Source: Longirhabdus pacifica (GTDB taxonomy: Bacteria > Bacillota > Bacilli > Paenibacillales > DSM-105158). From it: 64,000 nt of DNA. Below are positions 24,915 through 33,886 of the stretch, in pieces. The stretch spans positions 59,641 through 123,640 of the forward strand of contig NZ_QXJP01000010.1 of assembly GCF_004115085.1 (NCBI RefSeq), read 5' to 3'. The position numbers and the translations under genes were made by a program. The notes beneath the pieces were generated by a model. The model had not been told where the DNA came from. It saw only the letters and a program-made list of their open reading frames with translations, and did not search any database. Every line of letters starts with the position of its first letter. Within the stretch, counting starts at the first letter, position 1.

Positions 24915-25517
24915 TTGTATAATACAGTGGTGTTTGGGAAGAGAGCGTTATTTAATCAATTAATCATAAACTATTTACAGAATGAAAGTAGTGTTCTGGT
25001 TACAGAAACAGTTGCTAACTTGGAAGCCATGTATGAGGCGATCAATTGTAAGCAAATAAGTTTGCTAGTCATGACGGAGTTTGAAGGTACATGGTGTGAA
25101 CTTAATGTTGTTTCTATACTGAAAAAGAATCAAGAAAATCCTGCGAAAATAGCTGTTATCAACTCTAGCATGAATGTATCTTCTATTCATGTTGCCCATT
25201 CACACGGCATCGATGCTTTCATCACCTACGAGTCCACGCCACGTGAATTACTTGAAACGTTAATACAAGTTATGAAAGGCAAGATGATTTACCCCTCCTC
25301 TTTGATGAATCAAGCCCATACGCCTGTTTTAACTCCTAAAGAAAAAGAAATTTTATTACAGATTGCTGAAGGAAAGACAAATAAAGAGATTAGCAATGAG
25401 TTTTTTGTAAGCAAACGAACCATTGAACATCACATTAGCTCTATTCTGTCCAAAATGAACTCCAAAACGAGGGTTCAGGCAGTCGTTACTGCTTTACAAC
25501 AAGGAATATTGTATTAA
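24915..25517 (+). CDS. LuxR/NarL-type regulator with a degenerate receiver
   Basis: 200 residues. The C-terminal ~60 residues are a LuxR helix-turn-helix ('LTPKEKEILLQIAEGKTNKE', 'FFVSKRTIEHHISSILSKMN'). The N-terminal ~130 residues follow receiver order, but the acidic pocket reads 'VVFGKR' and the phospho-acceptor position lies in 'LLVMTEFEGT' with no Asp, so it is a pseudo-receiver. No partner kinase is nearby. TTG start with AAGGAGGTAGATTC. Divergent from the RiPP operon and ended by a terminator, it is the likely cluster-situated regulator. Confidence 0.85.
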   Translation: MYNTVVFGKRALFNQLIINYLQNESSVLVTETVANLEAMYEAINCKQISLLVMTEFEGTWCELNVVSILKKNQENPAKIAVINSSMNVSSIHVAHSHGIDAFITYESTPRELLETLIQVMKGKMIYPSSLMNQAHTPVLTPKEKEILLQIAEGKTNKEISNEFFVSKRTIEHHISSILSKMNSKTRVQAVVTALQQGILY

Positions 25518-25546
25518 GAGAGTATGGATTACTGTATGATAAAATA

Positions 25547-25578
25547 ACATGCCCAGGAATTCTTTTTCCTGAGCATGT
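25547..25578. terminator. Intrinsic terminator after the LuxR-type gene
   Basis: ACATGCCCAGGA and TCCTGAGCATGT form a 12-bp stem with one G-U pair around a T-rich loop. It separates the LuxR-type gene from the convergent M3 peptidase gene (25673). Confidence 0.55.
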
Positions 25579-25672
25579 TTCACATGTATTTGTGTCTTAT
25601 CTTGTTATCTGTGTTTTTATCTTGTAGATATTTCACGACAACACAGCATTGTTTCTTCTCAATGCTATGGTA

Positions 25673-27388
25673 TTAAACCGATTTATGCAGGAGATCATAC
25701 AGCATCTTTTCTATCATTTGGCCGACACGTTGTAAAGCTTTTTCAGAAAAATCAAAGGCTACACCAGTGTTGTTATATATTTGGTGGATCGATTGTTGAA
25801 TGGAAGTGCTAGCTCCTTTTTTGTATAAATGGATAGCGTGATTGGGGTCTTCATGATAAAGCGCTAGTAGCTGTAGTGCACCGAGAATAGAAATAGAGTA
25901 TTCAATCGAGTAAAAAGGATGTAAGAAAAAATGTGATTTTTCCATCCAACTGTTTCCTATTTCTGATTGTAGCCCTTCAGTGTGTACAGGATTCAACCTA
26001 AACCGTTTACTTATTTCAAAGTACTTATGATTACGCTCTTTGGCCGTATGATGTGGATGAGTATAAAGCCAATGTTGAAACAGGTCGTCAGATAAAGGAC
26101 CTATCATTAAGTTAACCGCTCTACGTAATAGTTCAATTTGTGCATTGGTACAGGATTGCTGATCTGTATAGAAGACATCTATCTTATCTAGACATAACAT
26201 TTCCAGCCCATGTGAAAATAACTCTGCTATTTCTTCACGCATGTATTGTTCTTCAACATCTTGGTGATGATCAAATTGCATGTACATATGGATTGCGTGC
26301 CCCATCTCATGAATAAGTGCGGTGTGGGCTTCAAACGAAGTATGAAAATGACTTGAAATGAGAGCTTCTTTTGATGTCAATAGTGGATCCATAAACGCGC
26401 CATGATGTTTCCCTTCCCGAGGTGTTACATCGATTAATCCATGTTCTCTCATTCTTTTAAACTTTCCTGCAATATAATCATCTGTTCTATGTAACATAGA
26501 CTGAACGCCATCAAGTAATTGGCTTTCATGTAAAGAAGGAATTTCTCCGATCAATTTTTGAGTTTGATCCCAAGGATGAATCACATCACACTGTTTATTG
26601 GACTGTGCTAATTTCGATACTTGGTTCCAAATCGGTACGATATGTTTTTCAGCAGATGAATAAAATTGATGACAGTCTTCCATACTGTATTCACGTCCCA
26701 TGGATTCAAACATATAATCAACATAGTTTTGAAACCCAGCTTGAATTGCAATCTGGTGACGCAGAGATATAAGTTCATCCATGATACTATCTATTTGTGG
26801 CTTGATACGTTGGCGAGCTTTCGCTAGTGCTAACCATGCTTGTTTGCGAATGTCTCCATTAGGATGATTTAAGTACGTTTTCGCTAAGTTATAAGATATA
26901 TTATTTCCGTCCCATTCCACTGTGAGATTAGCCATTATTTCACTATATGCTGCACCCAGCTCTTTTTCTCTAACGAAGAGAGGGATGTTGTCATCCCGAT
27001 GTTGTTCCACTCTCGTGAAACGCTTACGCTTGATGACACCATACTTTTCATCATCTAATTGATGACTCCCTGCATGTTGACAAAACTTTTTATCTAATTG
27101 TGCTTGGTATTTCAGCCATAGCGCATGAATTGTTTTTTGATCTGTAGTATACCTCTCTTTTTTTACCTGATTGGCTGTATCTTGATAGTAGGTAACTTTT
27201 TGACGAACCATATATTCGTGAACCAGGTTGCTTAACTCTCTTTCCTCTTGTAACCACCTTTCTAAGTCTTGAACGGATAGGATTTTGCATTGTAATAGGT
27301 ATTCGCATTTCTCTTGTATCGTTGCAGTCTGAAGATGAACAAAGCTAGAAGAAAAGTCAAAAGGAGTAGCAAGTTTATCGTGTAACAT
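25673..27388 (-). CDS. M3-family oligoendopeptidase (PepF/thimet type)
   Basis: 571 residues. Zinc motif HExxH in 'LIHEMGHAIHMYMQF' with the third ligand Glu in 'MREEIAELFSHGLEML' about 25 residues on. The helical N-terminal half and the C-terminal 'HFFLHPFYSIEYSISILGAL' are typical of oligoendopeptidase F. It is cytoplasmic, with no signal peptide, and cleaves short peptides. The ATG follows GTGAGGTGAAATA. It stands alone next to the RiPP cluster but convergent to its regulator, so a role in peptide turnover there is only a possibility. Confidence 0.9.
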   Translation of the reverse strand: MLHDKLATPFDFSSSFVHLQTATIQEKCEYLLQCKILSVQDLERWLQEERELSNLVHEYMVRQKVTYYQDTANQVKKERYTTDQKTIHALWLKYQAQLDKKFCQHAGSHQLDDEKYGVIKRKRFTRVEQHRDDNIPLFVREKELGAAYSEIMANLTVEWDGNNISYNLAKTYLNHPNGDIRKQAWLALAKARQRIKPQIDSIMDELISLRHQIAIQAGFQNYVDYMFESMGREYSMEDCHQFYSSAEKHIVPIWNQVSKLAQSNKQCDVIHPWDQTQKLIGEIPSLHESQLLDGVQSMLHRTDDYIAGKFKRMREHGLIDVTPREGKHHGAFMDPLLTSKEALISSHFHTSFEAHTALIHEMGHAIHMYMQFDHHQDVEEQYMREEIAELFSHGLEMLCLDKIDVFYTDQQSCTNAQIELLRRAVNLMIGPLSDDLFQHWLYTHPHHTAKERNHKYFEISKRFRLNPVHTEGLQSEIGNSWMEKSHFFLHPFYSIEYSISILGALQLLALYHEDPNHAIHLYKKGASTSIQQSIHQIYNNTGVAFDFSEKALQRVGQMIEKMLYDLLHKSV

Positions 27389-27645
27389 TATTTCACCTCA
27401 CTATAGAATATAACGATGATGAATTGGCAAGATGTATATTGTACTTACGCAAGTGATTGCAATAAGTTGTTTTGTATACTACCGCCATTTTTCATCGTGA
27501 AAATTCAACTAACAAAGACAGATCAATATTTTTCATTGATTAAGCAATATAAAATGAATGTATCATTATATTTGTGGTTTATGATAAAATGTATGTACTA
27601 TTTTAGACCAACTTATGAATGGAAGCAGCATAAAGGAGACGGCTC

Positions 27646-28146
27646 ATGAAGATAAGAGAGATTACGATAGACGATGTGGATTCTTTTATACAAGTCCAAG
27701 CTAGCATTGAAGGTGAAACAGATTACATGCTGTTCGGAGCAAATGAAAGACATATGAGCAAACAAAAAGGAGAGAAATTTATTTCATCTTTCATTGCTTC
27801 TAGTCACTCCACCTTGTTGGTCGCAGAAGAAAATAATCGAATACTAGGATTTTTACTTGCTCGTGGAGGCGCTTCACAACGCAGTAAACATGCTGTGTAT
27901 ATTGTTATTGGTATTTTGCAGGCTTATGGTGGAAAAGGAATAGGGACAGCATTATTTAGACAACTAGAAGCTTGGAGTAAACAACAGGGAGTTGCGAGAT
28001 GGGAGTTGACGGTACAAACTAGAAATGAAACGGCGGTTGCATTGTATAAGAAAGTAGGATTTGAAATAGAAGGAACAAAAAAGAAGTCCCTCTTTATTCA
28101 TAAGCAATATGAAGATGAATATATGATGAGCAAGTTGTTTGTTTGA
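27646..28146 (+). CDS. GNAT-family N-acetyltransferase
   Basis: 166 residues, one GNAT domain. 'LVAEENNRILGFLLARGG' forms strands 3-4, and motif A is 'YGGKGIGTALFRQLEAWSKQ' (Q/RxxGxG/A for acetyl-CoA). 'NETAVALYKKVGFEIEGTKK' is the C-terminal signature. Resembles RimI/ribosomal-type or small-amine acetyltransferases. AAAGGAGACGGCTC precedes the ATG. Monocistronic with a strong terminator behind it. The 257 bp before it hold no gene I can support. Confidence 0.85.
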   Translation: MKIREITIDDVDSFIQVQASIEGETDYMLFGANERHMSKQKGEKFISSFIASSHSTLLVAEENNRILGFLLARGGASQRSKHAVYIVIGILQAYGGKGIGTALFRQLEAWSKQQGVARWELTVQTRNETAVALYKKVGFEIEGTKKKSLFIHKQYEDEYMMSKLFV

Positions 28147-28153
28147 AGAAAAA

Positions 28154-28190
28154 AGTGCAATTAGGCATCAAATAAATTGCACTCTTTTTT
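28154..28190. terminator. Bidirectional intrinsic terminator
   Basis: AGTGCAATT (28154-28162) and AATTGCACT (28175-28183) form a perfect stem followed by CTTTTTT; A-rich sequence on the other side serves the opposite strand. Shared by two convergent GNAT genes. Confidence 0.8.
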
Positions 28191-28198
28191 ATAACCAT

Positions 28199-28645
28199 TT
28201 ACTTTACGTTTACGATCAATAAAGGTAATTTTCGTTTAGGGAATACGGTGGATGCAATATCACCTATTCTTTTTGCACCCATCTTCAAATAAAATCCTTC
28301 TGCATTAGGATCGCTATCTATTGTGAATTTTTCCATTTGTAGTTGTTTTGCATGATGTAATAAATGTTTCCAAACAAATTTCCCTATTCCATTTCCTATA
28401 TATTCTGGATCTATAAACAATGCGTCTAATTTTTCTGTTTCTAGTGAAAAACTATAGAAACCTATCATTTCATTGTTTTCTTCTATCACCCAGACATGAT
28501 TTCTATCCATATAACTTTTAGTAATAGTTAGTTCATTTTTACACGATTGTAAAAATTCTTCCGAATAGCCCCAGTAACCTTTTGACTTGTAAGCTATGTT
28601 GCTGAGTGTGTTGCAGTCATTAGTATGTGCTTTTCTAATAATCAA
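28199..28645 (-). CDS. GNAT-family N-acetyltransferase
   Basis: 148 residues from a TTG at 28645, chosen because GGAGGAATATCA lies directly before it, although the frame is open 12 codons further upstream. Residue pattern: 'NEMIGFYSFSLETEKLDALF' then 'IDPEYIGNGIGKFVWKHLLH' as motif A and 'NAEGFYLKMGAKRIGDI' near the end. Substrate unknown. It converges with the other GNAT gene but the two are not close homologues. Confidence 0.83.
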   Translation of the reverse strand: MIIRKAHTNDCNTLSNIAYKSKGYWGYSEEFLQSCKNELTITKSYMDRNHVWVIEENNEMIGFYSFSLETEKLDALFIDPEYIGNGIGKFVWKHLLHHAKQLQMEKFTIDSDPNAEGFYLKMGAKRIGDIASTVFPKRKLPLLIVNVK

Positions 28646-28801
28646 TGATATTCCTCCTTTTCTAATGCCCGTGTAATTCATTGATGATCCTGTAGTTGTG
28701 AATAGAAAATTCAGATGATAGTTGCAATGACAAGATGTGAAAATAGGTTCTACGTAGCGAACTCTTGTATGTTGGTTATTTATTGATTGTACATAGTGAG
28801 T

Positions 28802-29710
28802 TTATGTCTTCATTTCAATATTGTCTATAGCAACTTGCAATGCTTCGTTCTCTTCACAATGGATGTCCGGTATTACGCCCTTTCCTTCCCAATTAGAACC
28901 TGTAGCTTCAATGATAGGCTCTCCTGTTGAGATTGAAATTCTTAATTGTTCTGAAACAGAAAAGTACGTATTTCGATTTGCAGCTCCATTCGAAGTTTCA
29001 CCAACAATGGTGGCCTTTTGATGAGCTTGTAATACATAAGCAAAAAACTCAGCAGCCGACCCTGTTTTTGGATTAATCAATATATAAAGTGGGTGATTTA
29101 ATTTTCTTTTTCCGACAACAAACGGTGTCGTAAACGTTTGAAAATGTTTAATCTCTTCATCTGCAAAATACGTGGTGGAAAGTAATGTAGGTTCATCGTC
29201 AAAAAAGTAACTTAAAATGTATTCTGCCATTCCCCCATACCCCCCGCCATTATCTCGTAAATCTATCATAGTTGCAGTGTCATTTTCAATCATTTTCATT
29301 GCAGCAATGGCGGTATCAATCCCTCGATCTGGATTAGCAAATGATTTTAATTTTAAGTATCCTATGTTGTTAGGCATAATTTTAGCTTCTGTGAATCCAT
29401 AATTATAGCGTTGCTCTTGTTCCAATTCTTTTTTCAACCAACTTTCTGCTATGCTATCTTCTGATTCTTTTTGTTGGCTATCCTTATGATGTTGAATGGA
29501 TTCCACATATAAGTGCTTATCGTTCGAATGTTGTATGAGCAATGCGTTCACCATTTGAATAAATTCACCCTCTGACTTTACATCGTCAAATCTTGCTTCA
29601 TCCACCTCTTTCATCCCATGTAGTAGTGATTCTTTTTTAGACTGAATGACGTAATTTTGTTCTAATAATTTCACTATCTTTTGGTATGCTGCATAAAAAT
29701 CGTACGTCAT
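28802..29710 (-). CDS. S41-family (C-terminal processing/tricorn-core) peptidase
   Basis: 302 residues. The S41 core is clear: 'MIDLRDNGGGYGGMAEYIL' and the nucleophile region 'NPKTGSAAEFFAYVLQ', then 'IVGETSNGAANRN' and 'GVIPDIH'. No PDZ domain and no signal peptide are visible, which separates it from CtpA/CtpB. It resembles the short retinoid-binding-protein-type S41 enzymes found in secondary metabolism or stress loci. GGGAGGAATAAAGC precedes the ATG. Confidence 0.85.
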   Translation of the reverse strand: MTYDFYAAYQKIVKLLEQNYVIQSKKESLLHGMKEVDEARFDDVKSEGEFIQMVNALLIQHSNDKHLYVESIQHHKDSQQKESEDSIAESWLKKELEQEQRYNYGFTEAKIMPNNIGYLKLKSFANPDRGIDTAIAAMKMIENDTATMIDLRDNGGGYGGMAEYILSYFFDDEPTLLSTTYFADEEIKHFQTFTTPFVVGKRKLNHPLYILINPKTGSAAEFFAYVLQAHQKATIVGETSNGAANRNTYFSVSEQLRISISTGEPIIEATGSNWEGKGVIPDIHCEENEALQVAIDNIEMKT

Positions 29711-29799
29711 GCTTTATTCCTCCCTATACTGTTTTATAATTTATTTTTAATGAAGTGGTAACCGATTTATATGTGCTTTAATCCATATGGTGACCTTGT

Positions 29800-30897
29800 T
29801 TATTGTGCTTGATATGTGAGCATCTGAATGCGATGATTATTTAAATCTGCAACATAAATGTTTCCGCTATCGTCAACGGCTATATCATGTGGAATCTTAA
29901 ATTCTCCGACATTTTCGCCCCACTTCCCAAAACGCTCTATAATAGAGCCATTACTATCAAGTACAACAATTTGACTAGACTGCTGCTCATTTGGATACAA
30001 CGCATCTCCTCCGTCGCCAACATAGACGAGACCATTGGAAGCTACCTCTACAGAAAACGGTCTTCCTAGATCATTTTCGTCCCAACTCGCGATGGCATTA
30101 CCGCTATCATCTAAAACTTGTATTCTTGCATTATTTCGATCTGCCACATATATATTTCCGGATTGATCTTGACTGATTCCATGCGGAAGGTGAAATTCCT
30201 CTATTTCATCACCCAACTCATTTTTTTCCCATAAAAAGTTACCTTCTGCATCAAATTTAACGATTCTACTATTTCGGTATCCATCACTAACAATAAATGA
30301 TCCATCTTCATTTACTGTAACATCAGTAGGCCTAGCAAACATATTTTCCTTTATTCCTGTAGGGAAGTTTGGAAGTTCATTACGAACACGAAGTGCAGTC
30401 TCCATATAGAATGGGTAATCTTCTCCATAAGATGAAATAAGCTCTCCATCTGCCGTAAATGTATATACTTTATTTTGAGCAGTATCCGTAATCCAAACAT
30501 TATTTTCTTCATCTATTTCAATTCCATGTGGTGATTGAAATACATTCTCTCCCCACTCCGCCTTTACTTGCTTTGTTATGCTATCGAAGACAATAACAGT
30601 AGGTTGTGTAATTAATGCTTCTCCCCCGTATTCATTGCTTCCGCGATGCAAATAATATATGTCCCCGTCTTGATTAACGGCTACTCCAGCAGCCTGACCT
30701 GCGATTTGTTGATCTTCTTCTGTCAGTGGCCATAAAATGCTCGGTTCATAATCCCCTGATTCTTCAATGGAAATCGAAACAGGAAGGTCTTTATATACTA
30801 TAGCCGCACCTCCTACTTTAAAATATACTAGTAATAGTGTTAAACATAATACGATTAAAATAGTAACTTTTGTTTTTGTCTTTATCGTCCATTTCAT
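29800..30897 (-). CDS. Membrane-anchored NHL-repeat beta-propeller protein
   Basis: 365 residues. One N-terminal hydrophobic segment (~8-27) anchors or exports it. The rest contains about six NHL repeats with the pattern G.i.vd..GniyvaD..N.RIq, for example 'PHGISQDQSGNIYVADRNNA' and 'PHDIAVDDSGNIYVADLNNH'. NHL propellers act in binding; enzymatic members (peptidylglycine lyase type) exist, but I do not see their metal set with certainty. It is single, outside the cytoplasm, function unknown. Confidence 0.85.
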   Translation of the reverse strand: MKWTIKTKTKVTILIVLCLTLLLVYFKVGGAAIVYKDLPVSISIEESGDYEPSILWPLTEEDQQIAGQAAGVAVNQDGDIYYLHRGSNEYGGEALITQPTVIVFDSITKQVKAEWGENVFQSPHGIEIDEENNVWITDTAQNKVYTFTADGELISSYGEDYPFYMETALRVRNELPNFPTGIKENMFARPTDVTVNEDGSFIVSDGYRNSRIVKFDAEGNFLWEKNELGDEIEEFHLPHGISQDQSGNIYVADRNNARIQVLDDSGNAIASWDENDLGRPFSVEVASNGLVYVGDGGDALYPNEQQSSQIVVLDSNGSIIERFGKWGENVGEFKIPHDIAVDDSGNIYVADLNNHRIQMLTYQAQ

Positions 30898-31347
30898 GGT
30901 TCATTCTCCTTTTTTGTGAAGCTTATAATTTGATGTTATATGACTGTATTATAAATAAAATGAAAATTTGATAAAATAGACTTATGAACAGGATTGAACC
31001 TATACTAAAGTCTAGTTTTTACCTAGACAAAGTACTGGATAAAATTTGTAGACGCAAAGTAGGATATACAAATAACGTTGTGAAAACAAAAACAATGAAT
31101 GTACCTATTCATAATGTATTGATGGGATGTTGATCATGATAGCGATGATAGCCTTATAGTAATGTGAAAAAAGAAAAATATTTTAATTTTGTCAAGTCAA
31201 AATCGATGATTTTAATGTATAAGCTTTAATTTTTTAACTTACGTCATTTATTTTCTTAATTTTACATAAACTTAAAAGTATTTCGTCACAAATTGTGATA
31301 TATTGTTTAAGGGATTACAGAAATAAGAAACAAATGATACACTATAC

Positions 31348-31368
31348 ATAAGTTGATCGACAACTTAT
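31348..31368. promoter_or_regulatory. Palindrome ATAAGTTG-n5-CAACTTAT upstream of phnD-like gene
   Basis: Perfect 8-bp inverted repeat with a 5-nt spacer. A second, shorter-spaced copy follows at 31465-31483. Similar half-sites occur at 4052-4074, 12176-12213 and 18235-18267. The position in the probable promoter region of the binding-protein gene fits an operator. Confidence 0.5.
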
Positions 31369-31464
31369 CACCTTTATTCATAAGATGCAGAATTTTTAAA
31401 ATTTAATGTTTAGGACTAGAAAATGAATCCTGAATTTTTATTCTACTCTTTCTGCACCTTATAT

Positions 31465-31483
31465 ATAAGTTGAATCAACTTGT
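31465..31483. promoter_or_regulatory. Palindrome ATAAGTTG-n3-CAACTTGT upstream of phnD-like gene
   Basis: Near-perfect inverted repeat with a 3-nt spacer, 39 nt before the start codon of the binding-protein gene and about 100 bp after the copy at 31348. The two together look like a double operator for one regulator; the regulator is not identified. Confidence 0.5.
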
Positions 31484-31521
31484 AATCTCATGTAGTATAT
31501 TAATCATTTTGGAGGGGTAAC

Positions 31522-32442
31522 ATGTTTAAAATGAAGAAATTAGCGGTAGTAGGAATGTCTTTAATGATGACAGCAGGTTTACTTGCAGGTTGTGGTGATG
31601 ACAGTGAAGGGAGTTACGTTCCAGAGAAATTAACAGTACAGTTCGTACCTTCACAATCCGCTGAAACATTAGAAGCAAAAGCAAAACCATTAGAAAAATT
31701 ATTAGGAGATCGCCTTGGAATTCCAGTAGAAGTAAGCGTTTCTACAGAATACAACACAGTAGTGGAAGCAATGAATTCCAAGCAAGTGGATGTTGGGTTC
31801 TTGCCAGTTTCTACATACATTTTAGCAAAAGAACAAGGTGCAGCTGACATATTGTTACAAGCAAATCGTTTTGGCGTTAACGACGAAGATGGTACTGCAA
31901 CAGATGAACTTGTTGATTTCTACAAATCTATGGTTATCGTGAAAAAAGATTCTGGAATTGAAAGTATTGAAGATTTAAAAGGAAAGAAAGTGGCATGGCA
32001 AAACGCAGTATCCCCTGCTGGATACATTTGGCCTGCAATGTACTTAAATGATAAAGGGATTGACCCACAAAAAGATATTGAAGGTGTAACGGTGAAAGGT
32101 CATGATACTGCAGTACTTGCTGTATTGAATGGTGATGTGGATGCAGCGGCTATTTTCCAAGATGCGCGTAACATCGTAATGGGTGATTTCCCTGACGTAT
32201 TTGATCAAACAGAAGTACTTTTCTTCACTGAAAAGATTCCTAATGACACAATCACGGTTCGCCCTGACATGGATCAAGAGTGGAAAGATAAAGTAGCAGA
32301 AGCGTTTATTGATATCGGTAAAGATGAAGAAGGACATAAAATCATCAAAGATATCTACAGTCATGAAGGTTATTCCAAGTCTGATGACAGTAACTTCGAC
32401 ATCGTTCGTGATTACAACGAGAAAATGAAAGATATGCAATAA
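31522..32442 (+). CDS. phnD: Phosphonate/phosphite-type ABC transporter binding lipoprotein (PhnD-like)
   Basis: 306 residues. Signal peptide with lipobox 'LAGC' (Cys23), so the protein is a surface lipoprotein. The body shows 'LTVQFVPSQSAETLEAKAKP', 'VDVGFLPVSTYILAKEQGAA' and 'DLKGKKVAWQNAVSPAGYIW', typical of PhnD family periplasmic-binding-like proteins for phosphonate, phosphite or methylphosphonate. GGAGGGGTAAC precedes the ATG. Its ABC partners lie on the other strand at 34252-36661. Family assignment is strong; the ligand is not known. Confidence 0.9.
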   Translation: MFKMKKLAVVGMSLMMTAGLLAGCGDDSEGSYVPEKLTVQFVPSQSAETLEAKAKPLEKLLGDRLGIPVEVSVSTEYNTVVEAMNSKQVDVGFLPVSTYILAKEQGAADILLQANRFGVNDEDGTATDELVDFYKSMVIVKKDSGIESIEDLKGKKVAWQNAVSPAGYIWPAMYLNDKGIDPQKDIEGVTVKGHDTAVLAVLNGDVDAAAIFQDARNIVMGDFPDVFDQTEVLFFTEKIPNDTITVRPDMDQEWKDKVAEAFIDIGKDEEGHKIIKDIYSHEGYSKSDDSNFDIVRDYNEKMKDMQ

Positions 32443-32481
32443 TCCGATAAATTGGTTTTATGATAAGGTTTATGTTTAAAG

Positions 32482-32513
32482 AAAAAGGATGAGACTATGA
32501 TCTCATCCTTTTT
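32482..32513. terminator. Intrinsic terminator
   Basis: AAAAAGGATGAGA pairs with TCTCATCCTTTTT around a 6-nt loop. Runs of A and T make it work in both directions, ending the phnD-like gene and the convergent MFS gene. Confidence 0.85.
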
Positions 32514-32575
32514 TAGTCTTTGCAAACGTTATTTTGTTATTTATATTTGATATCCCACATTGATTAATGTAGGCT

Positions 32576-33829
32576 TTATGGCATATTGCTGTGTTGATTT
32601 TCAATCCTGTAATACGTTTCTTTTGATGGTTGTACATTAATACATAGTAGTAGACTCGTTAATAGCAACATAAAGATAGCACCTGTGACAACAACAAACT
32701 TAATAGATAATATTTGAGCTGCAAGGGCGAATACAGATGTAAAAATGATCACTAACAAAGCTTCTATAAACCCATAAACACTTCCTATTCTCCCCATAAT
32801 TTCTACAGGTATATGATTTTGGTAGAAAGTATGGTAACCAGTATTGGCAAAGGCAAGTGAAAATGCTAAAACAAAAAATCCAATAGATGCAACCAAAAAA
32901 TCATTTGAAAATGTATAAATCATGTACCCGACGGAGACCATCACTGAACCTAAACCAATAAGATAAGAAAGCGATAATTTATTCGTAAATATTACATTAA
33001 CAAAGCTACCTAATATAATACCTGCTCCTGCTATACTGACAAGAAAACCGTATTGGCTTTCCGAAAGAGAAATGACTTCTGTTGCGAATGCGACTTCTAG
33101 TGAGTCCACAGCACTTTGCATCACAACAAATATGTTAAATAGAAAACACACGGTCATCACATACAAAAATCGTCTACTAAATTGCAACACTATTTTTAAA
33201 TCCACTATTACTATACGTAAAGATAGTTTTTGATTAGATACTTGATTGACAATGTTTTTCTCCACATTAGGCATCAATAAAGTGACTAAAGCAGAAACGT
33301 AAAAGGACATTCCATTAATAAAAATGGCCAAAGTAGGTGTGCCAATGATAAACAATAATCCTGCCATTGCAGGTCCAAGTAAGAATGCACCAGAATCAAG
33401 TAAGCTTCTTAACGAATTGAATCGTTGTCTTTGTTGTAATGGAATTAATCTTGTTATATAGCTGACAGATGTTGGCTCATATAATGAACTGGCTATGTTG
33501 ATAAAAAAGACAAGCATATAAATCATCCATAATGTATGAGTAGAAAAAACTAAACAAGTGATGAGAACCCCTTGCATTATATCCAACCATACCATGAAGT
33601 GCTTTTTATTTTGCCGGTCAATAATACTTCCACCCCATAAGTTTGTAAATAAAGTAGCTAATGGTTTCATGATATATAACACGGAGACAGCAAGCGGTGA
33701 TCCCGTCATATGAAACACGATTAAATTCAAGGCAATAAAATAAATCCATGTTCCTATACTTGAAATTCCTATGCCAAACAGTAAAATTAAAGGATACTTC
33801 CAATACTCTACTATTTTTTTAACATTCAT
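32576..33829 (-). CDS. MFS transporter under T-box control
   Basis: 417 residues, about 12 membrane segments. 'LFTNLWGGSIIDRQNKKHFM' carries the MFS motif A, and the overall pattern places it with MFS_3 macrolide-efflux/enterobactin-exporter-like proteins. AAAGGAGGCTGAAC precedes the ATG. A T-box leader lies immediately upstream (33887-34170), so expression should rise when a particular tRNA is uncharged. That suggests amino-acid or peptide transport rather than drug efflux, which is inference. It interrupts the phosphonate transport locus. Confidence 0.87.
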   Translation of the reverse strand: MNVKKIVEYWKYPLILLFGIGISSIGTWIYFIALNLIVFHMTGSPLAVSVLYIMKPLATLFTNLWGGSIIDRQNKKHFMVWLDIMQGVLITCLVFSTHTLWMIYMLVFFINIASSLYEPTSVSYITRLIPLQQRQRFNSLRSLLDSGAFLLGPAMAGLLFIIGTPTLAIFINGMSFYVSALVTLLMPNVEKNIVNQVSNQKLSLRIVIVDLKIVLQFSRRFLYVMTVCFLFNIFVVMQSAVDSLEVAFATEVISLSESQYGFLVSIAGAGIILGSFVNVIFTNKLSLSYLIGLGSVMVSVGYMIYTFSNDFLVASIGFFVLAFSLAFANTGYHTFYQNHIPVEIMGRIGSVYGFIEALLVIIFTSVFALAAQILSIKFVVVTGAIFMLLLTSLLLCINVQPSKETYYRIENQHSNMP

Positions 33830-33886
33830 GTTCAGCCTCCTTTGGCATGTTTAAAATAATGAACGCGACATTTTAATGACTATAAC

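Larger units (their letters stand above)
30898..31521. other. 624-bp intergenic region with two palindromic motifs
   Basis: No gene found. AT-rich. The only clear structures are two inverted repeats listed separately (31348-31368, 31465-31483), placed upstream of the phosphonate-type binding protein. The 5' half must hold the promoter for the NHL-repeat gene. Confidence 0.5.

Noticed and set aside
27416..27649. 77-codon + strand frame before a GNAT gene
   Set aside because: No ribosome binding site, irregular composition, and it overlaps the probable promoter of the GNAT gene.
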